Of a DNA stretch of 64,000 nt, positions 9,149 through 21,522 are shown piece by piece (within the stretch, counting starts at the first letter, position 1; the number at the start of each line of letters is the position of its first letter). A program made the position numbers and the translations under genes. Location: positions 152,960,293-153,024,292 of the forward strand of contig NC_064819.1 in NCBI RefSeq assembly GCF_024166365.1, in the 5' to 3' direction. The notes below the pieces were generated by a model, which ran no database searches, was not told the DNA's origin, and was given only the letters and a program-made list of their open reading frames with translations. The DNA is from Elephas maximus indicus (lineage: Eukaryota > Chordata > Mammalia > Proboscidea > Elephantidae).

Positions 9149-10635
9149 TTTTATTGTGCTTTAAGTGACTTTACAGAGCAAATTAGTTTCCCATTCAATA
9201 ATTTATACACAGTGTTCTGTGACGTTGGTTACAATCCCTACAATATCTTAGCACTCTCCCTATTTCTACCCTGAGTTCCCCATTCCAATTAGTCCAGTTT
9301 TCCTGCCCCTTCCTGCCTTCTCATCTTTGCTTTTGGTCTCCTATAGTTGGTTGTTTTAAGGAGCACATTTCTCACAGGTGTTATTGTTTATTTTATAGGT
9401 CTGTCTATTATTTGGCTGAATGATGATCTCTGGGAGTGGTTTCCCATCCAAGTTAGAAAGGTAACTACAGGCCATAGTCTCAGGGATTCCTCCAATCTCT
9501 ATCAGACCAGCGAGTCAGTTTTTTTTTTTTTTTTAATGAATTTGAATTTTGTTCTACATTTTTTCTCCCACTCTGTCTGGGACCCTCTATTATGATGGTG
9601 GTCAGAGCGGCCGGTGTGGTAGCCATGCACCATCTAGTCCTTCTGGTCTCAGGCTAGTGGAGGCTGTGGTTCATGTAGTCCTTTGGACTAATTGCTTCCT
9701 GGAGTCTTTGGTTTTCTTCACTCTCCTTTACTCCAGACAGGAAGAGACCCATAGTTGTATCTCAGATGGCCACTTGCAAGCTTTTAAGACTCCAGATGCT
9801 ACCCACCAAAAAAGGATGCAGAACATTGACTTTATGAGCTATGTTACGCCTTTTGACCTAGATGTCCCTGAACCCTCAAATCCAGTAACTCAGTCCCATG
9901 AAGTGTTTAGTTATATCTAAGAAGTTTCCCCGACTGTGCTTCCTGTGTGCTCCATTTTATATATGACTATATATGCAGCACATACGAATGTGTATGTAGA
10001 AATAGCCACAACTTGGTCTATGTATGCACATAGATGTAAGTCCGTATGTCCTCCCATACCTATTCAACATACATATCTGCCTATGTATCCACTTGTAAAT
10101 TGTTATTACTGTTGTTGCCAGGTTGTATATGTCGTAGTATTTAGCATAGTTGCCTTTTATTTTTGTGTACCTTTCAGTGTCTTTCTGTACCTTGGTCATG
10201 TTGTGCTGACTTCCCTCAATTTGTGTATTTGCCTTTTCCTTCACCAAAGTTAACATGTGTCTACTATCTAGTTGGTAGTTTTCCCTCCCTCTCTCCCGCT
10301 CCCATCCCTGGTAACCATCAGAGAATGTTACTTTCTGTGTGTAAACCTTTTTTTTTTTTTTAACTTTTTATAATAGTGGTCTCATATATTTCCTTTTGTG
10401 GTTCACTTATTTCACTTAGCATAATGTCCTCCAGATTCATCCATGTTGTGAGATGTTTTATGGATTCATCATTATTCTTTATCATTGTGTAATATTCCAT
10501 TGTGTGTATGTACCACAGTTTTTTTTTTTTTTTTATCCATTCATCTGTTGATGGGCACTTAGGTTGTTTCCATCTTTTTGCTATTGTGAATAATGCTGCA
10601 ATGAACATGGGTGTGCATATGTCTAATCTTATAAT
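9149..10635 (-). mobile_element. 5'-truncated L1 with ORF2 C-terminus and 3' UTR
   Basis: The minus strand encodes the end of L1 ORF2 at 10360-10635 (FIAALFTIAKRWKQPKCPST, IHTMEYYTMIKNN, WMNLEDIMLSEIS). A 3' UTR of about 1.2 kb follows and ends in poly-A (poly-T on +). Flanked by 13-bp direct repeats AACAGTAATTTTT (9136-9148 and 10636-10648). The ORF2 piece is too short to be active. Its 3' UTR end resembles 58676-59325. Confidence 0.92.
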
Positions 10636-10774
10636 AACAGTAATTTTTAAATTGAGAAGAAAAGAAATGTGTTGTCTATCCTCATCTGCCCTGCCCATCA
10701 TGCAAGGTGACTCTTCTTGGTTATCCATAGTTTTTCACACAAATGTGTGATTTAGCCTTGTCTTGCTCTCTCAC

Positions 10775-10976
10775 AGGAAACCTGGTGGTACAGTGGTTAA
10801 AGTGTTTGGCTGCTAACCAAAAGGTCAGCGGTTCTAACCCACCAGCTCCTCCTCAGGAAAAAAATGTGGCAGTCCGTCTCCATGAGGATTACAGCCTTTG
10901 AAGCCCTATGGGACAGTTCTACTTTGTCCTAAAGGGCCACTACCGGTCAGAATCGACTCGACAGCAATGGGTTTTG
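10775..10976 (+). mobile_element. AfroSINE, long form
   Basis: aggaaacctggtggtacagtgg to gcaatgggttttgcc, retaining the internal aaatgtggcagtccgtctcc segment. CTCTCA on both sides may be a short target duplication. Confidence 0.93.
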
Positions 10977-11554
10977 CCCTCTCAAATCTAGTAATCAGGC
11001 CCCATTAGAGTGTAGGGAACCAGGCCAGCTCACCTCTGGAGAGGGCAGCGTGGGGGCGGGGAGTGGTTACAACGGACAGGCGAGCAGCTTGTGGGAGCGG
11101 GGATTTGGGCTTTCCAAAGTCTATCCCAAGGAGAATTGCCATGAATTTGCTGACCCAATCTGTGCGTCCCAAAGTTGGAAGAGTTTGGGGAAAAGGAAAA
11201 AATCCTGCACCTTTCCAGAATAAACAATGGCAGGGATTCAGTGCCCTGGTTCTATTTCTGGGCACAGAAACGTTCTACATCTCTTTGAGCTCAGTTGTAA
11301 CAGAAGTTCCTGGCATCAACACAGTGCTTTAGAAAGACCCATTTACCTCTCACTTGTCTGTCTGCTTCACACCTTCTTCACACCTGAGATAAGTACAAGG
11401 TTTCTAAGAGAGAGGGAGGAAGGGAGAGAAGTCAGGGCTAAACGTTTGTCCTCATATCTGAGCATCTAACAATTCTCAGCTGGTGCTTCATGAAAACAAG
11501 TGGGTGTGTTCTTGGTGGTGTGACAGAAACTGCTCTTTACTATGTTTTTCCCTT
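10977..11554. other. intergenic, no gene seen
   Basis: Unique-looking sequence; open frames here are short and unsupported. Confidence 0.4.
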
Positions 11555-11725
11555 TCTTCCAGAATTCTCCCCCTCCTTCTCCTCCCTCTTGTTCTTCTCT
11601 TCCTCCTTTCTCCCCTCACCCTCTTGCTCTCCTCTCCTCCTCCTTCCACCTTCTCCCCTTCCTCTTTCTCCCTCTTCTCTTCCCCTCTCCTCTCCCTCCC
11701 TCCTTTCTCACCTTCTTTTACTTCA
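11555..11725 (+). repeat. polypyrimidine (TTCC/CTCC) tract
   Basis: About 170 bp of almost pure C and T. Long open frames in it are low-complexity Leu/Ser/Pro translations and not genes. Such tracts can form triplex DNA. Confidence 0.85.
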
Positions 11726-11739
11726 CATTTCTTTGTGCC

Positions 11740-11905
11740 AGGCTCTATTCTGAGTGCTTTAACTCACTTAACCCTCACATCTGCCTTAAGAGGCCAGAAT
11801 TACCTTCTCTTTTTTCAGATGGGAAACTAAAACTCAGGTTAAGTAAACTACTCAAGATCACACAGGTAGTAAAGTACATTCTCAACCTCCAGGCCCCTGC
11901 CTCCA
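11740..11905 (+). mobile_element. MIR-like SINE
   Basis: Contains gggaaactaaaactcaggtt, aagtaaactactcaagatca and cacaggtagtaa, the conserved MIR core. Confidence 0.65.
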
Positions 11906-12179
11906 CATTGAACATGTAAGTGACATGGTGTAAGTAGAGCACCTAGCACAATGTCTGGCACAGGTAGACACTTATAAAGAGTAGCAGTTCATTCATTTCT
12001 TCCATAAATATCTACTGTGTGCCGGGCACTATTTTAGACTCTGAGACACAGCAATTAAGAAAACAGACAAAAATCCTTGCCCTCGTGAAACTTACATTCT
12101 AGGGCTTATTACATCTCTGGTGGTTATTAACCTGCTGCTGTAGCTTTCACCCATATGCACTCTTTCTGGGCACAAAAAA
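11906..12179. other. intergenic; possible old mammalian repeat
   Basis: Phrases such as tactgtgtgccgggcactat near 12013 are common in L2/MIR-derived DNA; the family is not certain. Confidence 0.35.
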
Positions 12180-12238
12180 AAAAAACCTGTTGTTGTCAAG
12201 CCGATTCTGACTCATAGCGACCCTATAGGGGCAGATGA
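12180..12238 (-). mobile_element. AfroSINE tail fragment
   Basis: gttgttgtcaagccgattct then gactcatagcgaccctatag; only the 3' end is present. Confidence 0.75.
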
Positions 12239-13241
12239 AAAAGGTTTGTGGCCACGCTCTACTCTACAGTCCTTCAAATGCCACATAATTTATAGCCAGC
12301 AGAGCGGAAACTTAGGGGGGAGTTGGAGGTATGGTGACCACAGATGCCAGCTGCCTACTTTCCTGCTGGAGGCAGAGCGGTCTGTTCTCCTAGGGAAAAG
12401 GAAAGGAAGAAGAAGCAGGAGAAGGCTGGAGGCCACAGATGGCTGGCAACCAGGGGGTTAGGACATGGGGTTGGAAACTTCCTCAAAGCAGCTTGGGCAA
12501 ATCCACACATAGCCAGAGCAGAAAGCTGCAAGTGGCTGGTGGTGGTTTGTCTGTCCCTTCTCCCATCCCTACTCCATCAGGAAACAGGTACCTTCTGGAC
12601 TGATCTGAGGAGTGCAGAGAGGAGAAGGCTGAAATTTCCCTTCATCTCTGTCTCAAAACCCACAGCCATTTCAGGAAACGATGAAAAGTAAAACGGTCAG
12701 AAGTCCTAGTTCGGGTCCTGGCCCTGTAACCGCCATCTTTGCCTATTATCTCCTCTGTGAAACCCTACTTTGCCAAGTTCTTAGAAGGATTAAAACACTA
12801 TCTACCTGAAAAAGCACCTGCACACAATAAGGCTAAGTGTGCCTTATTGGGCTGGTTGGTTTGTCCAAGACCAGAATGAATAAATTGTTGGGAAAAGAGG
12901 AAAGTGGGTTTCTTCCCTCCTCACTCCTTCCCCACCTTGTGGCTGGGTCCACTCCTGGTCCCCACACACTCTGCTCATTTCTCTTCTCCCACCTCCTACC
13001 CCACCCCCAGAGTAGACCCTGAAGCACCCTCAGAGAGACCCTTGGGTTCTAGGTAACACAGTTTGCAAACCATATCCAGACAATACTCTCTCAGAAAAAT
13101 TTATTTCAGACCTCATACCAGCCTTAAAAAAAAAAAAAGTTAATGTTATTTTAAAATAAAAAAAAATGTGGGAACCACAATAAAATCAGAAACTCTGGGT
13201 GTAGGTCTCAGGTACTGATATTTTTCCAAAGTTCCCCCAAA
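12239..13241. other. intergenic, no gene seen
   Basis: Mixed GC content, an A-rich patch at 13128-13170, nothing recognisable as exon or repeat. Confidence 0.4.
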
Positions 13242-13445
13242 CCAAAAAACTCATTGCCATCAAGTCAATTCCGACTCATAGTGACCCTGTAGGACAGAGA
13301 AGAACTGCCCCATAGGATTTCCAAGGCTGTAATCTTTACATAAGTAGACTTCTCCATCTTTTTTCCATGGAGCAGCTGGTGGGTTCGAACTGCCGACCTT
13401 TTTGGTTAGCCACCCAGCGCTTAACCACTGCGCCACAAGGGCTCC
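13242..13445 (-). mobile_element. AfroSINE, long form
   Basis: Complete on the minus strand, including ggagcagctggtgggttcga and cgcttaaccactgcgccac on +. Confidence 0.95.
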
Positions 13446-13671
13446 TTAAAAGCTCCCCAGGTGACTGTAATTGTGCAGCCAGGCCTGGTAACCACTGATC
13501 TAGAAGAATAACCACAACATAAAGACAGTGCTTCAATGAACAAATGCAAAAAAACTTTGGGAACAAAGATGAGGTAATAAATTTGGCTCTGGGAAGGGAG
13601 AAGATGTCAGGACAAGCTTCAGAGGGGAAGTGACATTTGAGCTTAGCTTTAAAGGGTGAGCAGGAGCCTCT

Positions 13672-13845
13672 AGGACCTCACTATTTAAAGCATCACCTGT
13701 GGACCAGCAGCACCAATGTCTCCTGGATGCTTGTTAAAAATGCATAGTCTTAGGCCCCACCCCAAACGTACTGAATTGAAATTCGCATTTTAACAAGATC
13801 CCTGGATTATTCATATGTACATTAAAGTTTGGGACGCACCGGACT
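13672..13845 (-). mobile_element. MER5-like hAT fragment
   Basis: tcacctgtggaccagcagca, tgcttgttaaaaatgc and ggccccaccccaaacgtact in the order of the MER5A family. Confidence 0.75.
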
Positions 13846-14262
13846 AAGTGGACAAGGTGGAGAAAAGCATGCACCACCATTAACCTGACCAGTTTAGAAT
13901 GAACAACGGTTTACTGCAACCAAGGTTTATATTTCAATTTATCTTTTAAAATAAATTCAAGACTAATGTTCTCGATGGCTGGCCCAAATGTATCTCATAA
14001 TGATATCTAATGGTCTGAGGGTCAGGATTAAGTGTTTTATCCTAATCTGCTAATGGAGACTGTTTTTATGTTCAGGTGCTTACTCTCTCCCATGGTTCTG
14101 GGGGTTGGACTGGCTGAGACTAGGAAAATAGTGCCTATAGCAATTAGTGGGTTTTTATAACAATTAGTTTTAAATTGCTGAATGATCTCTCAGAGCTGGT
14201 GCTGGAAACTGCAATGGCCAATAGAAACTGTTCATTAGCACCCCTACTCAAGCACTGCCCAT
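13846..14262. other. intergenic, no named feature
   Basis: AT-rich; nothing recognised. Confidence 0.4.
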
Positions 14263-14427
14263 GAAGCCCTGGTGGCGTAGCGGTTAAGTGCTATGGCTGC
14301 TATCAAAAGGTTAGCAGTTTGAATCCAGCAGGCACTCCTTGGAACCTCTATGCAGCAGTTCTACCCTGTTCTGTAGGGTCACTGTGAGTTGGAATCGACT
14401 CTACAGCAACAATTTGGCTTGGTTGTT
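14263..14427 (+). mobile_element. AfroSINE, short form
   Basis: gaagccctggtggcgtagcgg to ctacagcaacaatttggc. Confidence 0.93.
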
Positions 14428-15267
14428 TTTTCAAGTGGTGCCCAAGGCACATGCCTACCTGCCATACCTTCGTTATGCCTCTGAGGAGCCTCCTGGCCTG
14501 GGACTTAGATCTCCCGCCCACTCACCTTCAGACACATGAAGACCACGCAGCCTTCCTTGTCATTACAATTTTAACTTATTTCACATTTTGTGGAGATGGT
14601 GGGGGTAGGGAAGTTTGCAGCTTCCAGTCAAGTGTTAATCCCCCAGGTCACAGCCGTCCTTCCTTTTGCAATGAAGTGAAGAAGAAGAGATCTCAAATGG
14701 CATATGTGTGGGGTGGTGGGTGACTATGAATTCTACCTGTGCATTCATTAAATGAATAGTACCACCGAAACAGCATATGTGGTGGGAAACCCATAACACT
14801 CCTGCCCTGGCTATCCTGATACCTGCATGTCCCACACTGCCAGCTGCCAGCTCCAAGAGGCTCACTGAATTTTCCAGTTTAACTTCAAGTTTCCACCTGA
14901 ATGTAGAGGTAACTTCCTGCCAATGTGTGTCAGTACAAACCAGACCAGTTTGGGTTTTCTTTCTACACTTTCCAACCCCGTCTCTGTCCATCTAAATAAG
15001 GGAATAAATCACATTTTCCCTGAAAATGCTATGAGAAATGAATTGTTTTATCCAAAGCCCACCTACCTAGGTGTGTTGAATACAGTTGTGGAGGACAGCA
15101 CAGTTTAGTGGGGAAGTAGAAGGAGAAAACTGTTCTTACTTCAAGAGGGTTTACTGAATGTGGAATCACAAGTACAGTGCTTAGCACGATGCCAGGCACA
15201 CAGAATGCCCTCAATACTTGGCCCTTTGCACAATGTGGTTGCTTTAATGTCTGCTATCTTCTGTGAT
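14428..15267. other. intergenic, no gene seen
   Basis: Open frames on both strands are under 120 codons and lack any recognisable domain. Confidence 0.4.
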
Positions 15268-15411
15268 GGAGCCCTGGTGGCATAATGGTTAAGGGCTCGG
15301 CTGCTAACCAAAAGATCAGCAGTTCACATCTACCTTGGAAACCCTATGGGACAGTTCTACTCTGTCCTGTGGGGTCGCTGTGAGTTGGAATGGACTCAAT
15401 GGCAATGGGTC
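15268..15411 (+). mobile_element. AfroSINE, short form with extra internal loss
   Basis: Head to tail is present, but the B-box region joins directly to ccttggaaaccctatggg. Flanked by TCTGTGATG-like direct repeats (about 15260-15268 and 15412-15420). Confidence 0.93.
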
Positions 15412-15412
15412 T

Positions 15413-15894
15413 CTGTGATGGTTAAGGCACTGACTGCACTATCTCCTAGTGGTGCCCACCTTATGTGTATGGGGACTGAGAAGGATGGAGGGAGCTGGCC
15501 CAAGTCCTCAAGACTGCTGTGTCCCAAGCTCTGGCCCACAGACCTGGAGTTGGGGATATAAATGCTGTTCTTGGACCACTCCCCCAAATTCTGATGCAAT
15601 ATTTTAGGGGAACCATTAAGACCACAACCCTTCATCTAAACTAGGTGTGCCACAGTGTTATTTTTAAATCTCCAAGAGACTAAGCATCTATAATAGTTTT
15701 CCCACAATAAACAGCACTAATCCTCTGGTCTACCTGGGTGCTAATTCCCACATGTCTTCCCATCTACTCACTTGGCAATTATTGCCCCGACTTTGTATAC
15801 TTTATTTAAAATGTTCCCTCAGAGTGATCAGCCACCTTGTATTCACCACGTCTGTTCACAGTCTTTACCCTTCTCAATTTTTTAAATAATTTAC
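15413..15894. other. intergenic, no named feature
   Basis: Nothing recognised. Confidence 0.4.
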
Positions 15895-16350
15895 ATTTTG
15901 TTGTTGTTGAAAGTATACACAGAACATACACCAATTCAACAATTTCTGCACGTACAGTTCAGTGACATTGATTACATTCTTCAAGTTGTGCAACCATTCT
16001 CACCCTCTTTTTCAGAATTGTTCCTCCCTAGTGAGTTTATGTTAATAAAAAATAAAAATATATATATATTTTTATATAAAATATAAACTCACTGCCCTCA
16101 AGCTTCCTATCTAATCTTTTGAGTTGCTGTAGTCAATTTTACCCCATCTAGATAGTTCTTTAAAAGAGCACAGTGCTCAAGGCAGACATTCTTTACTACT
16201 TAGGCAAAACTATTTTTTGGTTTAAAGAAGACTTCAGGGAATATTTTTGGTTTAAGGTTTAAAGATTATCTCAGGAAAATAGTTTCTGGGGTTCATTCAG
16301 CCACAATGAATCCAGAAAGTCTGGATTCCATTCTTTCTCAAATTTTATGG
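15895..16350 (-). mobile_element. LINE 3' end (family X)
   Basis: Reverse-orientation homologue of 7911-8069 plus 8797-9018, without the nested L1. It carries its own AT-rich expansion at 16045-16085. Confidence 0.75.
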
Positions 16351-18032
16351 GCATTATTTGTCCCACCCTCCCCCATTTGAGTGCCTTCCTTCTCCTCGTT
16401 TCTATGACATGAATCTCCTGGTTCTCCTTCTATTTCTCTGATCAGTCCCTCTCCTCCCACCTAAGTATATAATCCCAAACTCTTGTTCACAGACATCCTC
16501 TCTTCTGGTTTCCTCCTTCAGGAGGACAGCAGTCCCAAATCTTTATCTCCCAGCTCCAGCTCAGCTTTTACAACTTTTTTTTTTTTTTTTTACATCTCCA
16601 CTTGCTTGTCACATCCAAACTTATCAGAAATTTCTTTTGGCTTCCCAGTCTCTGTTAATGTTAACACAATGGCTGTGGTTCTCGCACATAACTGAACTTA
16701 ATTGAACTTTCTCCATTATTTTTATCACTATTTTCCTGCCTAAATTTTTTCAAACTAAGCAGCTTTCATTTTTTTTAATTCATGGTCTCCGTTCTGCAGA
16801 CATTTACAAAAAGATTGAACCGAATAAAAGTGTTCTGGAAGGGTTCTAACTTTCTAAACTTCAGCAGAGCACAGAACTCAGATCACCTTTGATACCCATG
16901 GCCCAGACCAGTCCAGTCAAATTTCTTCCCCAGTTTTAATCTAAATAGAGCCAACCTAGAAGAACTCTTGACACCAAAGTTATGGAACTAGAAGAATGTG
17001 GACCCAGGGCTGCTATAGGTGCCCTCACCAACAGGTGGAAAAACCTGTCTGCAGTGGATAAGAATGAAGACAGGCAGATGATGGCTAGAGAAATGATCCT
17101 GGAGGTACTGAGTCTTGATTCCAAATCCTTAAGTCCCCAAGCTTCTCTGCTTCCTAAATTCTCCTTGCATATTATGAGTCCCTACAGTATCCTTCCAACA
17201 AATCCCCCTTTTTATTTGGATTTCTGTCACTAGCAACTAAATTGTTTTGAAAATGCATCAGTTTATATTCTGTTGGCAAATTAATCAATTTTCCAAAAGA
17301 TTATTACTTCCCTGCTCAAAACCCCTCTTGTCCCACCACACTTCCCCAACCTTATCCCTTTGATCCATTCGGTAGAGTTTGTTTACTGCTTCCTGAACAT
17401 AACCCAAGCTTGCCTTCTGCTGTGTTATGATCCTCTCCCTCCTTTTTCACTAGCTGAACTTATATCTATCCATTTTTCAGAACTCAGCGTATCCAGCACA
17501 TACGCCTCAAATTCTGTGATCGCTCCTTCCTTTGAAGCACTCCCACTACTGTATAAGCTTTTTGGTGACTGAAAGGTGTTTCTCACTGATTTCTGTATCT
17601 GCAGCCACCCCTTGTCCACTCCAGTACAGGGCCTTGAACAGAAGTGCTTGATAAGTGTTGGCTCTTTGGTGTCAATAAATAAGTCCCATTACCAATTTCT
17701 GTATAATACTTATTCCTTTTATTCTAATACGCATATTTTTTTCAAAATTTAATATTGGTGATCTAGTAATCACTGGCATGTCTTAGTTTAATTAGCAGCA
17801 TTTTTTCTATTTCTTAAACCTGTTGCCATTGAGTAAATAAGGGTGCATTTTACAATTGAAGGTGTCTTAGATTCAGTGAAATAAGTATCATTCAAGTATT
17901 ATGTTTGCTCCTCTGTCACCCTGTGTCTAGGGTGAGTCATTCCACATTCTCAGCATTTCCTTAGTTCCTGTTTTCCACTCCTCCTGTTGTCTCATCTTTA
18001 CCTGCTGTAATTTTCTACTTTTCAAAGTAGAG
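16351..18032. other. intergenic, no gene seen
   Basis: About 1.7 kb with a T-run at 16576-16592. No exon-like or named repeat sequence that I can defend. Confidence 0.4.
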
Positions 18033-18159
18033 TTAGGCCATTATACTGCAATAAGGTGGTGCTAACTACAAGGTGTCATTATATCATGGCTCCCACATGA
18101 TAAAATACTATTTATGATTCTAAATATGTTTGCTATAGAATCAGCTCCAGTTAAATTTA
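18033..18159 (+). repeat. direct repeat unit 1 (about 125 bp)
   Basis: Shares ttatactgcaataagg, then gtttgctataRaatYarctccagttaaattt, with 19050-19160 in the same orientation, 1.0 kb away. Probably two pieces of one repeat family or a local duplication. Confidence 0.7.
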
Positions 18160-18707
18160 TAAACTAGCAAATATATATATATATATTTTTTTATGTTGTG
18201 AACAGGCAACCATGTTCTATGAGCCACAATTTAGGAAGACAATGTAGTCAGAAGCAGAGTAGTGTTGAAATAAAATAAGACTTATAACCACAGCAGTGAC
18301 ATTATAATTATCGTTCATTGAATACCACTTTGGCCTAAGGGAGTCTCTAGAGATTAAAGGTTTTAAACATGTCAGATGCCCTGTACCAACTAATTATCTC
18401 TGTTTATGCACTTCCATTCTTTATTTGCCTATGAGGCCGGGAAATCCAGTGGTCTTAGACCAGGCAACTTCACGCAGGGGAAGCTGTTTTCCTTAGAACT
18501 GGCATGGTGGGGACCTACCAGATAGTCCTGTGTGCTCTGGCTATAACCCCTGGTGTTGTGGAAAGAACTGGTCTCTTGCCTCCTCCTCCCACAGCCTCGG
18601 CTCCAGCCAAAACAAACGACTTGCCTCACAACTCCTACAACCTCTAATCTCAAACTTTTTTGCCTTTCTCCATGCCTTCGTTTAAGCTGATCTCTTCATC
18701 TACTGCA
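18160..18707. other. intergenic; TA-rich run at 18172-18187
   Basis: Otherwise nothing recognised. Confidence 0.4.
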
Positions 18708-18907
18708 GTGCTGTTCAATAGAACATCCAAGATGGTGGAAACACGCTGCATAACTGCATTGTCCACTATGGTTAGCCACTAAACCACCTGTGGCTATTGA
18801 GTACTTGAAATGTAGCTAGTGCAATTGAAGAACTAAGTTTTAAATTTTATTTAATTAAAATTTAAATAGACACATGTGACTGGTGGCTACCATACTGGAC
18901 AGCACAG
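18708..18907 (+). mobile_element. non-autonomous hAT-like DNA transposon
   Basis: Begins cagtgctgttcaatagaac and ends ctggacagcacag, imperfect terminal inverted repeats. The interior has tgtggctattgagtacttga and an AT-rich palindrome (tttatttaattaaaattt). A second member of this family is at 56965-57118. Confidence 0.75.
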
Positions 18908-19049
18908 ATCTAGCATGTTCTTCACCCCATTTCGTCTTGTCTGAATCCCTGACCTTCAAAGGGCAGCTCCGAGGCCATTTTCTCCATGAGACCCAGTCAG
19001 TGGGAATCATTCTCTCCTTCCTCAGATGTCCCATCACGCTATGAACCAT

Positions 19050-19160
19050 TAAGACCGTTATACTGCAATAAGGCAGTGTTAGCTACAATGGTTTCCACAT
19101 AATAAAACCTTATTTACAATTCTAAGTAGGTTTGCTATAAAATTAACTCCAGTTAAATTT
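19050..19160 (+). repeat. direct repeat unit 2
   Basis: Partner of 18033-18159. Confidence 0.7.
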
Positions 19161-19238
19161 GCCACTTACCATGTTTTAACTTGTATTATAGGTATTTTTA
19201 TGTTATGCCCTCTGCTAGTCCCATCTCTGAGAGCTGTG

Positions 19239-19441
19239 GAGTTCCTGGGTGGTGCAAATGTTTAAGTGCTGGGCTACTAACTGAAAGGTTGATGGTTTGA
19301 ATCCACTCAGAGGTACCTCAGAAGAAAGGCCTGGCAATCTACTTCTGAAAGAGCACAACCATTGAAACCCTATGGAACACAGTTCTAGTCTGAAACACAC
19401 AGGGTTGTGATGCGTTGGAATCACCTCGACAGCAACTGGTT
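19239..19441 (+). mobile_element. AfroSINE-related SINE, 'gggtggtgcaaatg' form
   Basis: Third variant: head ttcctgggtggtgcaaatg, middle cagaagaaaggcctggcaat, tail gttggaatcacctcgacagc then aactggtt. Confidence 0.93.
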
Positions 19442-20148
19442 ACTGGTTGAGAGCTGTGATCATTTCTTATTCTTAATTTGCACTCCAACTATACTTACTA
19501 CAGTTTCCCCCATGGGAAAGCTTTAAAATGTTTGTTGCACGAATATATAATAACCCAACCCACCCACTGCAATATATAATAGCAATATATATATATATAT
19601 ATATATAACAGCAACTAGCATTAATAATAATGACTTGACAAGGATCGCCCCAGATAATTTATGTCGTAACACTGCTTGAGCCAGCCCATCTGAGAGTTCA
19701 GGCCCTTAAATCCCAGCCCCGGTCACACAGCCTCTGGACTGGTGGCCTGGCAGTCACATTCAGAACAGGCCTGGTGGCCAGAGATGATGAGTCTAGCCCT
19801 CAACTTGGGTAATGGACTTGCGAAACAAGGATCTGGGATAACCTGGTGAGACAAATTGCATGTACATGAGAACAGAGGAAATGGGTAGAGGACTGACCCA
19901 GGAAAAGGAACAGAGAAGCTGTTGTGCATAGAGCAACTGTGGGCCAGTCATAGTGAGAGGGTGAGTGGGAGGATCAGGTAACTACAAGCTCCTGACTTGA
20001 AACTCCCCAAGGCTCTGATATCCATGTGTACCCCAGTTCACAGGACCTGAGAGCCCCTGCCCCTGGGAGTTATGAAATGTGGAACTGGCTGCACAGGTCA
20101 GAGCTTACTTGATTTCAGGCAGGGTCATACCCACTTTGTTGCTGCATC
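19442..20148. other. intergenic; (TA)n at 19586-19607
   Basis: A TA microsatellite of about 22 bp; otherwise nothing recognised. Confidence 0.45.
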
Positions 20149-20353
20149 AAGAAGCCTTCGTGGCACAGTAGTTTAGCATTTGGCTGCTAATAAAAAAAAG
20201 TTGGTGGTTGGAATCCTCCAGCTGCTCCATGGGAGAAAGATAGGCAGTCCGCTTCAGTAAAGATTTAGAGCCTTGAAAACCCTATGGGGGCAGCTCTACT
20301 CTGTCCTATAGGGTCACTATGAGTTGAAATCAACTCAACACCAATGAGTTTTG
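20149..20353 (+). mobile_element. AfroSINE, long form
   Basis: agaagccttcgtggcacagt to caatgagttttgg, with an A-run interrupting the region before the B box. Confidence 0.93.
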
Positions 20354-21455
20354 GATTACTTCATCACTTGTCTACTCTTGACCAAAGTTAGGACCAGACA
20401 CTCAGATTCTGGGTAGGAAGGTGATAGAGGCCGGGGGGAATAGAGCAGAATAGCTTCCTTTCGAAAGCAGGGAATCTGAGTGGGCATTCTCTCCCCTTTC
20501 CTCAGGAGAAGCCTTCTGTTTCCAAGTACTGTGATTTAAAGAAAGGGCCCTCTTCTCAAAAGCATTTCTATTATACCACCTGAAATTCCGCTAATTAGAG
20601 ATTCACTTAAGTTAACTAGCAAACATGTAGGACAGAGTTAAAGAAACAGTCATTCACAGCTTAGGGTAGACTGAACAAATCAGATAGATTGCTTTTCTAA
20701 CTCTGAAATTACTTTCACTAGACGAAAGGGTCATTTGCTTCTGGGAATAAGGGAGAGATCATTCTAAAGTGTGAGACACTTTTAGTTAGAGTCGGTGGGG
20801 TGCCTGAGGGTGGGGATGGGGCGCCTGAGGGTGGGGATGGGGCTTGGACACAGGGATTATTGAGGACACTGGTCTTCTGGGGAAGGAGAAGAGCACAGAA
20901 GAGGAGATAGGGTGGCACCTGAAACAAATTGCTACAGCAGATTCATGCCCTTTTCCCCCTCAAGACCAAGTGCTTCTATCATTAATTCTTAAGCCCCTAC
21001 CCATCTCCCCAGTCCTGGACTTGTCCTGCGTGGAGACTCCGGGAGAGGAACACTGAGCTGGCTCCATGAGGGCCTCACAGGAGACTGGAAATACTTTTCT
21101 AGGCAGGCCTAGGAGTAAAAGCACCAGCAAACAGAATGGGTCTGTGTGGCAAGTAGGGGTTGAGGAAGGGAGAAAAGCAGAAGTGCCCCTATACCATGTG
21201 TGGAGTAAGCCCAAGCTTAGAGAAGTTTTCTGAGAAAAGAGGCTTCTATTTGTTCTGTTCCACAGTACCTAGTGCTGTTTGGATACTCAATATTTACTAA
21301 AGGGTTGAGTGGATAGATGAATGAATGATGTCCCCTAATATTGAAAACGATGTGGGTTGCCAGACTCACATAGGCCAAATCATTTGCTATATGATATCCG
21401 AGCTTTTTCCCTTCCTAGGTAGGCACTTAATCTAGTTGTGTTCGTTCACAGTTTT
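20354..21455. other. intergenic downstream of GABRR2; short tandem repeat
   Basis: A 24-bp unit (gcctgagggtggggatgggg core) repeats twice at about 20801-20845. No gene seen. Confidence 0.45.
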
Positions 21456-21522
21456 TTTATTCCTATTTTGAATCCTAATTTCCTATCTCCTACCCAGAAT
21501 GCCCCTAGGTTTACCCTTTATT
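21456..21522 (-). promoter_or_regulatory. candidate polyadenylation signals for GABRR2
   Basis: AATAAA on the minus strand at 21517-21522 and again at 21456-21461, about 365 and 425 nt after the stop. Either could serve; transcript ends cannot be seen from sequence alone. Confidence 0.4.

Noticed and set aside
11483..11919. Open frames of 87-125 codons in three frames
   Set aside because: They are translations of the polypyrimidine tract (Ser/Pro/Leu/Phe only) with no conserved domain.
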